A stretch of DNA of 64,000 nucleotides. Source: Sphingobacterium rhinopitheci (lineage in GTDB: Bacteria > Bacteroidota > Bacteroidia > Sphingobacteriales > Sphingobacteriaceae). Position 1 is the first letter of the stretch, and every line of letters starts with the position of its first letter. Made by a program: the position numbers and the translations under genes. The notes under the pieces are model-generated. The model ran no database searches and was not told the DNA's origin. It worked only from the letters and a program-made list of their open reading frames with translations. Where the stretch lies: assembly GCF_022627575.1 (NCBI RefSeq), contig NZ_JADEYQ010000008.1:1-64000 (forward strand), in the 5' to 3' direction. Below, in pieces: positions 44,265 through 52,504 of this stretch.

Positions 44265-44669
44265 TTATAAAGAAGCTGTTGTAGCTTCGATTACTTCGAC
44301 TTGATCTTGATTGTATTTTGAGGGACATTTCATTAATATTTTAGTAGCATGAAATTGATCACCTTCCATTTTACCTGTTAGAACTATTTGTTCTGAGCGC
44401 TCGATGTCTTGAGGTTTTGATCCATTGAACACAATTTTACATTCTGTACTGTCATTGTCATACATATAAAACGTAAAAAGATTAGCATCTTTCACTGGAT
44501 CGTAATCTAATTTTTTCTCCTTGTTTAAGACTCCAACAACATATAGTTCCGTTTTTTTCTCTTTCGCTTCTTTAAAAGTCGAATATGTACTTGAGTCAGT
44601 ATAAATTACCAAAATCATTGCTATGGCTAAGGCAATAATAGCCATTAAGATAATTGAACTTTTTTTCAT
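44265..44669 (-). CDS. ccmE: Haem chaperone CcmE, CxxxY variant
   Basis: A 134-residue membrane-anchored periplasmic OB-fold protein that carries haem covalently to CcmF. One N-terminal helix spans about 6-23. The haem-attachment region reads ILMKCPSKYNQ (111-121): Cys115 and Tyr119 in the CxxxY arrangement, where Proteobacteria use a histidine (HxxxY). CxxxY CcmE proteins are known from sulphate-reducing bacteria and archaea (System I*). First gene of the ccmE-ccmF-DUF2520 operon, with a -7 box 24 bases upstream of its ATG. Confidence 0.88.
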   Translation of the reverse strand: MKKSSIILMAIIALAIAMILVIYTDSSTYSTFKEAKEKKTELYVVGVLNKEKKLDYDPVKDANLFTFYMYDNDSTECKIVFNGSKPQDIERSEQIVLTGKMEGDQFHATKILMKCPSKYNQDQVEVIEATTASL

Positions 44670-44693
44670 ATTTTTTTCGAACTAAACCAATTA

Positions 44694-44701
44694 CAAAACT
44701 A
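44694..44701 (-). promoter_or_regulatory. -7 promoter box of the ccmE operon
   Basis: On the minus strand TAGTTTTG, an exact TAnnTTTG match, 24 bases before the ccmE ATG. Confidence 0.45.
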
Positions 44702-44812
44702 CAAAAAGGTATTCTAATGAAGGAATTTTACAAATATTACAAACTATTTAGAGTAATTCTAAATAATGTAGAACGGAAGTTATATCTTATATTTACATAT
44801 TAAGTGTACTTT

Positions 44813-45748
44813 ATGAAATTCCTTTTTTGTAATTGGCTATTAATTCTTTTCTTTTTGTCTTTTTCGGCTAATTCGCAGGTTAAAAATAGCTCTTTCCAAT
44901 TATCGTTAAAAAATGATAATGATGTTTATTTATTGGAAAGATCTGATCGTTATTATACAAATGGAGTTTTTGTAGACTTTTTGATGAAGTTGAGTAAAGA
45001 TACTTCAAAGTCTACTATGTTAGCTATTGAATTCGGTCATCGTCTTTATACTGGTGTTAAGAATGAAAAAGATAATAAATCGTATTGGGATAGGAAATTT
45101 GCTGCAAATATTGTATTGAAATCTAGTGTGTATCGATTTATTCAGGAAAATAAAATTGTGCGGTTCAGTATACAAGTAGACAAGGTCGGTCCTACAGCGT
45201 ATGGTGAAGATGTTCAGAATTTTATTCATCATTTGTTTAGATTGTATGAGATTGAGGGTTGGGAAACGGAATTACCAAATTCTATAGGTATAGATCTGGG
45301 TATTCAATATGAACAAGAATTTTTTAAATCAAGAAAAGGAAACTTTGCTATTTCTACTAATTTAAGTGCAGTAATAGGCTCGCATAATAAGCAAGCTTCT
45401 GTGGGATTGCCGTTTAGATATGGTAAATTAAAAGCTTTTAATAAATCTACTTTTACGAAGGGAAATATTAATGATAATATGGGTAACAATGAATTTTATA
45501 TCTTTTATATTCCTACATTGATCTACCAAGTTAAAAATTCAATTTTCGCAGATGGTTCTTTCTTAGTTGGAAATGCCATAAGGAAGAATATATTAGCACC
45601 TATTGTTTTTTCTAATCAATTGGGTGTTACATATGCTAAAAATAATTCAGCTCTATCCTTTTCTATAACAGGTTATAATAATGAAATTAAAAATTTGAAG
45701 TACAACTACCATCAATATGGTTCCTTAAGCTATAGTTATAGATTCTAG
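44813..45748 (+). CDS. LpxR-like lipid A 3'-O-deacylase (outer-membrane, DUF2219)
   Basis: A 311-residue outer-membrane beta-barrel. A signal peptide covers about residues 1-21 (MKFLFCNWLLILFFLSFSAN). LKNDNDVYLLERSDRYYTNG (32-51) matches the LpxR catalytic signature, where an Asn-Asp pair and a following DxxYTNG segment line the active site. EFGHRLYTG and alternating hydrophobic strands follow, ending in the aromatic SYRF as outer-membrane barrels do. LpxR removes the 3' acyloxyacyl chain from lipid A, altering host recognition. The frame extends to GTG at 44804, but ATG at 44813 gives a proper signal peptide. Confidence 0.78.
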   Translation: MKFLFCNWLLILFFLSFSANSQVKNSSFQLSLKNDNDVYLLERSDRYYTNGVFVDFLMKLSKDTSKSTMLAIEFGHRLYTGVKNEKDNKSYWDRKFAANIVLKSSVYRFIQENKIVRFSIQVDKVGPTAYGEDVQNFIHHLFRLYEIEGWETELPNSIGIDLGIQYEQEFFKSRKGNFAISTNLSAVIGSHNKQASVGLPFRYGKLKAFNKSTFTKGNINDNMGNNEFYIFYIPTLIYQVKNSIFADGSFLVGNAIRKNILAPIVFSNQLGVTYAKNNSALSFSITGYNNEIKNLKYNYHQYGSLSYSYRF

Positions 45749-46968
45749 CCCTCGAATTCTAGCTTACTTTTGGTGAATCTATCGACAAGCATCGCTGCGA
45801 CTGTATCTCCTGTCGCATTTAAAACTGTCGCCAAAGGGTCAACCAATGCACCAATGATCATAATAGCAGGTACCGCTTCATTAGGTATTCCATAAACCGA
45901 AATCATCAACATTTCACCTATAAAACCACCATTGGGAATTCCTCCTGCTACCATACTTACAAGTAAGGTAATACCAACGGCAGATATTAATGTCATCGGT
46001 TCAAAGAAGTTCCAGCCTAATATAGCAAAGGCTACATAGATTTTTAGAATGGACGATATGGAAGAGCCATTTTTATATAATGTATTTCCTAATGGGATTA
46101 CCACATTAGCAACACTGTCAGAAATACCAATTTTTTTGGCTGCTAAAATATTAACAGGTAAGGTTGCTAGACTACTGCATGTACTGAGTGCCGTCAAAGA
46201 GGGCGTAATATTTGCCGTCCAATACTTTTTTATTCCTTTGTTTCCATTTGCCAAAAATGCATATAATGAAAAGATAATAAAAAAGAAAATAGTGCCAAAT
46301 ATGTAATAAAAGGCCAAAGGTTTAGCATAGAAGCCAAATAGTTGGGGCCCAAGATCATATACTTGATATGCGAAATACGCGCCTAATCCTATAGGACCTA
46401 ATTTCATAATCAAGGCTAAAAGATTTTGCATAACTTCATTGCCCGCATTTAAAAAATTAAGAAAGGCTTGGCCCTTTTCACCGCTTTTACGTACCGATAT
46501 TCCTATTAGAAATGAAAATATAACAAAGGCTAATATATTTTGTCTAGACAATAAATTGGCAAATTCACCAACACTAACAAAACGGACGATTCTGTCACCC
46601 CAAGGCTCATTATTAGTGGTCGAAATAGCCGTCGAAATAGCTGTAGGATCTTTTATTGCTGTAACTGGGAAAAGGTACAATCCGGCTATCGTTAAAATGG
46701 CTGCTATGGCTAATGTTACAATAAATACAGCAGACATGATACGCAATATATTGCCCAATTTATTGTTACTTTCAATATTTGCGATTGAAGATGAAATGGA
46801 AAAAAATAATAATGGGATAACAGCGACAAATAATAAGTTTAAGAAGATATCACCTAACGGTTTAATTAATGGGACAGCATTGGGGGCGAATAATCCAATA
46901 AGACTTCCTAATATAATACCGCCTAAAAGTAAAATAATACTACTATAACTCTCAATTATTGTTTTCAT
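45745..46968 (-). CDS. Dicarboxylate/amino acid:cation symporter (DAACS family)
   Basis: A 407-residue transporter with eight helices and two re-entrant loops. STCSSLATLPVNILAAKKIG corresponds to the serine-rich HP1 region, VVIPLGNTLYKNGSSISSIL to TM7, and LNATGDTVAAMLVDRF (about 383-398) carries the NxxGD signature of TM8. The substrate is probably glutamate, aspartate, serine/threonine or C4-dicarboxylates, with Na+ or H+; I cannot narrow it. Its 3' end overlaps the convergent LpxR-like gene by four bases. Confidence 0.88.
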   Translation of the reverse strand: MKTIIESYSSIILLLGGIILGSLIGLFAPNAVPLIKPLGDIFLNLLFVAVIPLLFFSISSSIANIESNNKLGNILRIMSAVFIVTLAIAAILTIAGLYLFPVTAIKDPTAISTAISTTNNEPWGDRIVRFVSVGEFANLLSRQNILAFVIFSFLIGISVRKSGEKGQAFLNFLNAGNEVMQNLLALIMKLGPIGLGAYFAYQVYDLGPQLFGFYAKPLAFYYIFGTIFFFIIFSLYAFLANGNKGIKKYWTANITPSLTALSTCSSLATLPVNILAAKKIGISDSVANVVIPLGNTLYKNGSSISSILKIYVAFAILGWNFFEPMTLISAVGITLLVSMVAGGIPNGGFIGEMLMISVYGIPNEAVPAIMIIGALVDPLATVLNATGDTVAAMLVDRFTKSKLEFEG

Positions 46969-47081
46969 GACTATAATATCTTAAGCTAAAGTAATGCTTT
47001 TTTAATAAATAGTGTCTATTTTTATTATAGGAATGGGAAAATGCTCGCTTATATCTTGTAATTTTATCAAAAATTTGTAAT

Positions 47082-47747
47082 ATGGATTATGTAATTACTG
47101 GAGACGGATCGAAAACACTATACAATGAGCAGGTAGGGGAGCATTATCACTCCAAACATGGAGCATTGCAAGAAGCAAAGCATGTATTTTTGAAGTCTGG
47201 ATTGCAATTTTCTCTAATTCAGGAGCCTAGAAATACTGTTTCTGTCTTGGAAATTGGATTTGGTACAGGGTTGAATTTTATTTTGACGGCTGATTATTGT
47301 GTTGCTCAACATATAGCATTAGATTATTGTGGAATTGAAGCTTTTCCGCTCGATTTATCTGTTATAGAGCAAATGGAATATAATAATTTTGTAGCTGAGA
47401 ATGTATGGGATGACTTTGTTTCTAATTATAATATGGCACTCAAGGGTGAACATAAAATTAATCAAGCTGTATCCCTTCAGATAGCACACCAAAAAGTACT
47501 GGACTTTCAAATCGACAAGTTATTTGATGTGATCTATTTTGATGCCTTTGCGGCAGTCCATCAGCCCGAGATGTGGTCGGATGAAACATTGGCACATGTA
47601 GCTAAGTTTCTTAAACCGGGTGGTATATTTGTTACTTATGCTATCACAGGAAATCTAAAACGCAGTATGAAAGCACTGGGTTTCTCTATAGAAAAAGCAC
47701 CAGGTGCACCTGGAAAAAGAGAAATGCTTAGAGCGATTAAGTACTAA
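47082..47747 (+). CDS. mnmD: tRNA U34 methyltransferase MnmD
   Basis: A 221-residue stand-alone version of the methyltransferase half of MnmC. It methylates 5-aminomethyl-(2-thio)uridine to mnm5(s2)U at the wobble position of certain tRNAs. The SAM loop LEIGFGTGLNFILTA is at about 56-70; DVIYFDAFAAVHQPEMWS (about 150-167) is the family's acceptor motif; and APGAPGKREMLRA is the signature near the C-terminus. The FAD-dependent MnmC1 domain is absent. Upstream of the ATG lies AAAATTTG plus four bases, a weak -7-like sequence. Confidence 0.9.
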   Translation: MDYVITGDGSKTLYNEQVGEHYHSKHGALQEAKHVFLKSGLQFSLIQEPRNTVSVLEIGFGTGLNFILTADYCVAQHIALDYCGIEAFPLDLSVIEQMEYNNFVAENVWDDFVSNYNMALKGEHKINQAVSLQIAHQKVLDFQIDKLFDVIYFDAFAAVHQPEMWSDETLAHVAKFLKPGGIFVTYAITGNLKRSMKALGFSIEKAPGAPGKREMLRAIKY

Positions 47748-47806
47748 GCATTTCATGGCCATTATATCTATGTGAGTCAAGATTCTTATTCGTGAATTAA
47801 TTACGA

Positions 47807-48943
47807 TTAGAATGTTGATTCACAGATTTCTTTCAATTTAGTTACTACATGGTCGATTTCCTCTTTTGTGTTTAATTTACTGAAAGAAAAACGAACAGAA
47901 GGTCTGTCTGGATCGGATTTTAATCCTTGTAATACGTGAGATCCAATCGCTGAACCCGAGCTACATGCAGATCCTCCTGATGCAGATATGCCTGATATAT
48001 CTAGATTGAATAGTAACATATCACTCATGTCGGTGCATGGTAGGGATACATTCAATACCGTATACAATGAGTTGCTAGGATTGATATCTCCATTGAATTG
48101 CACATCAGGGATAGCCTTTTTCAATTCATCAATCATATATGTTTTAAGGCCCTGAATATAGTTATGATGTGCTTCCATATCACGATAAGCAATTTCTAAT
48201 GCTTTTGCAATACCAGCAATACCGTATACATTTTCAGTACCTCCGCGCATATTACGTTCCTGAGCTCCACCATATATCAATGGTTTTATTTTGGTATCTC
48301 CATTGATATACAAGAAGCCTACGCCTTTGGGACCGTGAAATTTGTGCCCTGCTCCTGTAATAAAATTGATTTTTAATTCCGATAGATTGTGCGGATAATG
48401 TCCCATCGTCTGAACAGTATCAGAATGTAAAACAGCATTATATTTTTGACATATTGCAGATACTTTATGTAGATCTGTAATATTACCGATTTCATTGTTA
48501 GCATGCATTATAGAGACGAATGTTCTAGGATTTTGTGCTAATAACTCTTCTAAATGTGTTAAATCTATACTTCCTTTTTCGTCAAGGCGTAGTAAATCAA
48601 GATTAATCTTACCTTGTTTTTGCTGTTCTTCTAGCGTATGCAGTACAGCATGATGCTCGATAGGAGATGTGATAGCATGTGTAATACCTAAATCTTGGAT
48701 AGATCTTACAATAGCCATATTATCTGCTTCTGTACCACCTGATGTAAAGAATATTTCTGATGGAGAAGCATGTAGAAGGTTGGCAATTGTTTTTCTTGCT
48801 TTTTCTACTATTGTTTTGACTTGTCTTCCATGGGAATGGATCGATGATGGATTACCGAAATCATTCTGCATAGTTGCTAGCATTACCTCAATAACTTCTG
48901 GGTCAATGGGGGTCGTAGCGGCATTGTCTAAATATACTTGCAT
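47807..48943 (-). CDS. Cysteine desulfurase (IscS/NifS-type)
   Basis: A 378-residue PLP enzyme that takes sulfur from cysteine to an enzyme persulfide for Fe-S clusters or tRNA thiolation. YLDNAATTPIDPEV starts the protein, the PLP lysine is Lys201 (GAGHKFHGPKG), HSDTVQTMGHYP (173-184) binds the cofactor, and the reactive cysteine is Cys327 in SGGSACSSGS, within the flexible-loop context of group I enzymes. No iscU or suf genes are adjacent. It is last in the rsmI-PH/SHOCT-lnt series, but a -7 box directly before its ATG suggests its own promoter. Confidence 0.93.
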   Translation of the reverse strand: MQVYLDNAATTPIDPEVIEVMLATMQNDFGNPSSIHSHGRQVKTIVEKARKTIANLLHASPSEIFFTSGGTEADNMAIVRSIQDLGITHAITSPIEHHAVLHTLEEQQKQGKINLDLLRLDEKGSIDLTHLEELLAQNPRTFVSIMHANNEIGNITDLHKVSAICQKYNAVLHSDTVQTMGHYPHNLSELKINFITGAGHKFHGPKGVGFLYINGDTKIKPLIYGGAQERNMRGGTENVYGIAGIAKALEIAYRDMEAHHNYIQGLKTYMIDELKKAIPDVQFNGDINPSNSLYTVLNVSLPCTDMSDMLLFNLDISGISASGGSACSSGSAIGSHVLQGLKSDPDRPSVRFSFSKLNTKEEIDHVVTKLKEICESTF

Positions 48944-48947
48944 AATG

Positions 48948-48955
48948 CAAAAATA
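48948..48955 (-). promoter_or_regulatory. -7 promoter box four bases before the cysteine desulfurase
   Basis: On the minus strand TATTTTTG, then CATT and the ATG. It occupies most of the 19-base gap after lnt and would give a message starting at or near the start codon. Confidence 0.5.
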
Positions 48956-48962
48956 AAGATTG

Positions 48963-50588
48963 TTATCTATTATTACTATTAACTTTTGATTTTGGTAGTA
49001 TTATAAGCCCTAAAGCCAATAAACATCCTAAAAGGCCAATATAAACAACTAAATCTCCCGATTTGGTGTAAAAAGTGATCTCTTCGTTCAGATTTATTTC
49101 TTGACTAAGCGCAGTAGGAACCCACCATGATGTTTTTTGTATGATATCCCCCCTTTGATTGATAAATCCAGAGATTCCTGTATTTGCCGAACGCGCTACC
49201 CATCTCCGGTTTTCGATGGCGCGCAATTTAGCATATTCTAGGTGTTGATCCTTACCTGAGGTATTTTTCCACCATCCATCATTTGTAACAATAGCAATAA
49301 ATTGTGCTCCTTGTTTTACGTACTGGGTCACGTAATCGCCCCAGATAGATTCATAACAAATGACGGGTGCTACACCAATACCACTTTGGCTATAAAATAC
49401 GGAGGGAATGCTATCTGAACCGTAACCACCTGTTGTACCACCAAATTGAGCAAACAAGGGTTTCATAAAATCTAACGCTTTATTAAAAGGTAATTGTTCT
49501 ACGCCGGGCACTAATTTGGATTTATGATAGAACTGTAATTTACTCGATCCATCGATTAGGACAGCAGCATTATAACTTTCTAAGAATTTATCTGCAAATG
49601 GACGTGCTGTATTTGTTTTTTGATTAATATATAATTCATAACTTTCAATTCCTGAAAGTACATTGCCATTATGATAATTTTCTAAAAAAAACTCTATTCT
49701 ATTATAAGCAGCATAATCCCTAAAGTCGGCTTCATTGATACCGCTTTCATTAGATATAGCTGTCTCGGGCCAGATAAAGAACTCTGTATTGGGCTTTGCT
49801 ACAGATTCAGATAGCTGAATTAAATTTTCTATTTGTTCTTGTGAACTAATAGATCCAAATTTTTGATAAGGATCGATATTTGGCTGGACAACGACTACTT
49901 CCGAAGGATTTATATATTCTTCATAACTAAAATATTGTACCAAAGAAATGCCGATAGGGATAATGATAATACTTGCTACCGCAATATTTAGTTTTATAGC
50001 GGAGATAGCCTCGATCTTCTCCTTGTATTGCCAGTATGCAAGAAAAACTAGGACATTTGTTGCCCATATCCAAAGTGTACCACCATATACACCTGTAAAA
50101 CTATACCATTGTATGAGCTGATGGAAGTTAGCAAAACCATTACCTAGTGTCATCCATGGGAAAGCTAAATCCCATGTTTGATGTAAGTATTCATAACCTA
50201 TCCATAAAGAAATCAGTCCTATAAAACTCCATGTTATATTTCTCGTTTTGCGTAACTCATAATATAATCGGAATACTAACCCCATTAATAAAGGAGCAAG
50301 ACAAAATGGAATCAAAGCAATCAAGAGGGCAACAACGGTTGGTAAGAATGCATTCATAGCATTGAAAACCCAATAAATAGAAGCTGTATTCCAAACAACA
50401 CCCGTTAGGAAGGAAGTCCAAAATATTTTGGTTCCTTTTTTTTCATAGTTGCTACGAATTATATTTTCTATAGCAATCAGCAAAGGAACAAAACCCACTA
50501 ATAGCAGTAAGCTACTATAGGGGATAGGAGGCCAAGCCAACCAAAGAATAAAGGCACTCAAGAGTGCCAATAGATAATTTTGTTTCAC
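48963..50588 (-). CDS. lnt: Apolipoprotein N-acyltransferase Lnt
   Basis: A 541-residue inner-membrane enzyme that adds the third acyl chain to lipoproteins. Seven or more N-terminal helices precede a nitrilase-like periplasmic domain with Glu275 (FIWPETAIS), Lys356 (YHKSKLVPGVE) and Cys411 (APVICYESIWGD), the expected catalytic triad; NDGWW and ARSANTG also match. A final helix (about 510-532) anchors the C-terminus. The start codon is GTG (50586-50588), seven bases after the upstream gene stops. It serves the lipoproteins typical of this phylum, such as the one at 321-2402. Confidence 0.94.
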   Translation of the reverse strand: MKQNYLLALLSAFILWLAWPPIPYSSLLLLVGFVPLLIAIENIIRSNYEKKGTKIFWTSFLTGVVWNTASIYWVFNAMNAFLPTVVALLIALIPFCLAPLLMGLVFRLYYELRKTRNITWSFIGLISLWIGYEYLHQTWDLAFPWMTLGNGFANFHQLIQWYSFTGVYGGTLWIWATNVLVFLAYWQYKEKIEAISAIKLNIAVASIIIIPIGISLVQYFSYEEYINPSEVVVVQPNIDPYQKFGSISSQEQIENLIQLSESVAKPNTEFFIWPETAISNESGINEADFRDYAAYNRIEFFLENYHNGNVLSGIESYELYINQKTNTARPFADKFLESYNAAVLIDGSSKLQFYHKSKLVPGVEQLPFNKALDFMKPLFAQFGGTTGGYGSDSIPSVFYSQSGIGVAPVICYESIWGDYVTQYVKQGAQFIAIVTNDGWWKNTSGKDQHLEYAKLRAIENRRWVARSANTGISGFINQRGDIIQKTSWWVPTALSQEINLNEEITFYTKSGDLVVYIGLLGCLLALGLIILPKSKVNSNNR

Positions 50589-50595
50589 GTGATAA

Positions 50596-51342
50596 TTATA
50601 ACTGTTCTAAAATATCTGCTTTTTTATTTTCATATTCAGACTGTGTAATCAGCTGTTTGTCGTAAAGATTCTTCAGTTTTTTCAACTTGATAGTAATCTC
50701 GTCTTCAACCTCTTCTAAAGGTATTTGTGGTCTTGCTATTTCTACTTTAGCTTCTACAATCGGGCTTTGGATTGGAGTGCTGGGGGTAGGATTTACAACA
50801 GGCCTAACAGGGGCAATAGGTGTAGGCTCTTCTACCTCCATTGTGATCTCCTGTTTTGTTTGTTTATATTGTTCTTGAACCGTAACAGCAGGCTTAGGCG
50901 TTCCCTGTGGAGGAGCTATTGGCGATTTATGGATAAATGAACCTTGATTTTCTTGCTTACTGCTTTCTAATGCATCTTTTATCAGTTGAAAAAGTTTTCT
51001 AGCTTGCGTCTTTGGTATATAGTCAATACTCAAGTTTTCTCCTGTAGAAGGGATGACAGTTACTTTAGAGCCAAATATTTCTTCTTTGAAAGCGATATCT
51101 TTAATTTCCTTCCAACTGAATATTTCAAAATTAGTACTTAAACCTAATTTTGTAAATTCACATAAGAATATTCTACGGTTACTAATGATGATAGAATCTG
51201 GTAAAAGAGTCACAGCAGGTTTTTTCTGCATAGCGATATATTTTATAGACTCACCATTGGTAAGCATATCTTCTATTTTACCATATATCTTTTCTACCAC
51301 TTTAGGGTCTTGCCCGTCTTGTATATAGTTGTCTAAACTCAT
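50596..51342 (-). CDS. PH-like/SHOCT domain protein
   Basis: A 248-residue cytoplasmic protein in three parts: a bacterial PH-like domain (about 25-130, with IIISNRRIFLCEF and FSWKEIKDIAFKEEIFGSKV), a proline/threonine-rich linker (about 140-210) and a C-terminal SHOCT helix pair (LKKLKNLYDKQLITQSEYEN, about 222-241). SHOCT motifs act as oligomerisation tails. Similar proteins have no defined function. It sits between rsmI (37-base gap) and lnt (7-base gap), so it may be co-expressed with them. Confidence 0.7.
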   Translation of the reverse strand: MSLDNYIQDGQDPKVVEKIYGKIEDMLTNGESIKYIAMQKKPAVTLLPDSIIISNRRIFLCEFTKLGLSTNFEIFSWKEIKDIAFKEEIFGSKVTVIPSTGENLSIDYIPKTQARKLFQLIKDALESSKQENQGSFIHKSPIAPPQGTPKPAVTVQEQYKQTKQEITMEVEEPTPIAPVRPVVNPTPSTPIQSPIVEAKVEIARPQIPLEEVEDEITIKLKKLKNLYDKQLITQSEYENKKADILEQL

Positions 51343-51379
51343 TGTTTCTACAGTATATTATGTTTTATAATAAAGATAA

Positions 51380-52045
51380 TTATTCTAAGCCAGCTACACA
51401 AAAGACAAACTCTCCTTTAACAGGATTGTTTTCAAAGTGCTCTTTTAGCTCAGTAAGTGTACCACGTACATTCTCTTCGTACAATTTGCTTAGTTCGCGA
51501 GAAATCGAAGCCTGTCTTTCTCCACCAAAATAACCGATAAACTCTTCTATTGTTTTCAGAATACGGTGTGGCGATTCGTAAAAAATCATAGTTCTTTTTT
51601 CTTCTACCAATTGTTTCATACGTGTTTGTCTTCCTTTTTTAACGGGAAGGAAACCTTCGAAACAAAATCTGTCATTGGGCAATCCTGAATTTACCAAGGC
51701 TGGAACAAAGGCTGTCGCACCAGGTAGACATTGTATATTGATACCTTCTTTTATGGCTTCACGAACCAATAAAAAACCGGGGTCTGAGATGGCAGGAGTA
51801 CCTGCATCAGATATCAATGCGATCTGTTGCCCTTCTTTCAGAAATTTGATGATTTCGGATACCGCTTTATGTTCGTTGTGTTGGTGATGTGCAAATACCT
51901 TTTTATCTATACCAAAATGCTTTAACATAGGTGCAGATGTACGGGTATCTTCAGCCAAAATTAAGTCGACTTCCTTCAATATGCGTATCGCACGGAATGT
52001 CATGTCTTCTAAATTACCTATCGGAGTGGGTACTAAATATAGCAT
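51380..52045 (-). CDS. rsmI: 16S rRNA 2'-O-methyltransferase RsmI
   Basis: A 221-residue tetrapyrrole-methylase-fold enzyme that 2'-O-methylates C1402 of 16S rRNA. It starts LYLVPTPIGNLEDMTFRA and carries LAEDTRTSAPMLKHFGI and LISDAGTPAISDPGFLLV, all family hallmarks. It lacks the C-terminal extension of the 286-residue E. coli protein, so it is the short form. First gene of a probable four-gene set. The -7 box TACCTTTG ends four bases before the ATG, with CAAA (a -33 complement) 17 bases beyond it. Confidence 0.93.
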   Translation of the reverse strand: MLYLVPTPIGNLEDMTFRAIRILKEVDLILAEDTRTSAPMLKHFGIDKKVFAHHQHNEHKAVSEIIKFLKEGQQIALISDAGTPAISDPGFLLVREAIKEGINIQCLPGATAFVPALVNSGLPNDRFCFEGFLPVKKGRQTRMKQLVEEKRTMIFYESPHRILKTIEEFIGYFGGERQASISRELSKLYEENVRGTLTELKEHFENNPVKGEFVFCVAGLE

Positions 52046-52049
52046 ATTT

Positions 52050-52057
52050 CAAAGGTA
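52050..52057 (-). promoter_or_regulatory. -7 promoter box four bases before rsmI
   Basis: On the minus strand TACCTTTG-AAAT-ATG. A minus-strand TTTG 17 bases upstream (52075-52078) could serve as the -33 element. Confidence 0.55.
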
Positions 52058-52474
52058 AGGATTTTTTAGTTTATCAAATTCTTTATTGAAGAATATGATA
52101 TTTCATTTATAATTAATCATCTTGCGATCTAATATAACCACCCTAAAACACGAACTATTCTATATACTATGCTAGTAGAGTTATTATGATGTATGACTAC
52201 AAAATTGGTTGCCAAAAAAACAGCTAATTTCATTAGCCTTAGCCTGCTTCTTGCAATAATTTTAACAAATGTCCGAATAGATTATTAAGTATACGCAGCG
52301 CATTTTTGCGTATAGCTAGTACGGTAACTTCGACTGTAGAATACGGAAAGCATAAATAGTATTATGTACTTATAATGTTATACTTGGAAGATGTTTATTA
52401 CTAATAATAGGTTTACACATCGCTTTTTATGGTTACAAAATCATATAATCGTCTATTTTGTACTTTACAGTTCT
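52058..52474. other. Divergent intergenic region rsmI/serS
   Basis: About 420 bases with no supported gene. It contains a perfect 8-bp inverted repeat TATACGCA-N9-TGCGTATA (52290-52297 with 52307-52314) not followed by a T-run, so more like a binding site than a terminator. Confidence 0.5.
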
Positions 52475-52482
52475 TATCTTTG
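52475..52482 (+). promoter_or_regulatory. -7 promoter box of serS
   Basis: TATCTTTG, 22 bases before ATG at 52505. Because it lies inside the 5' extension of the open frame, it rules in favour of the downstream start. Confidence 0.6.
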
Positions 52483-52504
52483 TGTTAGTAAAACTCAAAA
52501 TTAT

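Noticed and set aside
52391-52504. A 38-residue N-terminal extension of SerRS
   Set aside because: A good -7 promoter box (52475-52482) lies within it, the extension is unlike SerRS N-termini, and the shorter form has the normal length and start MLQLNYIRENRD.
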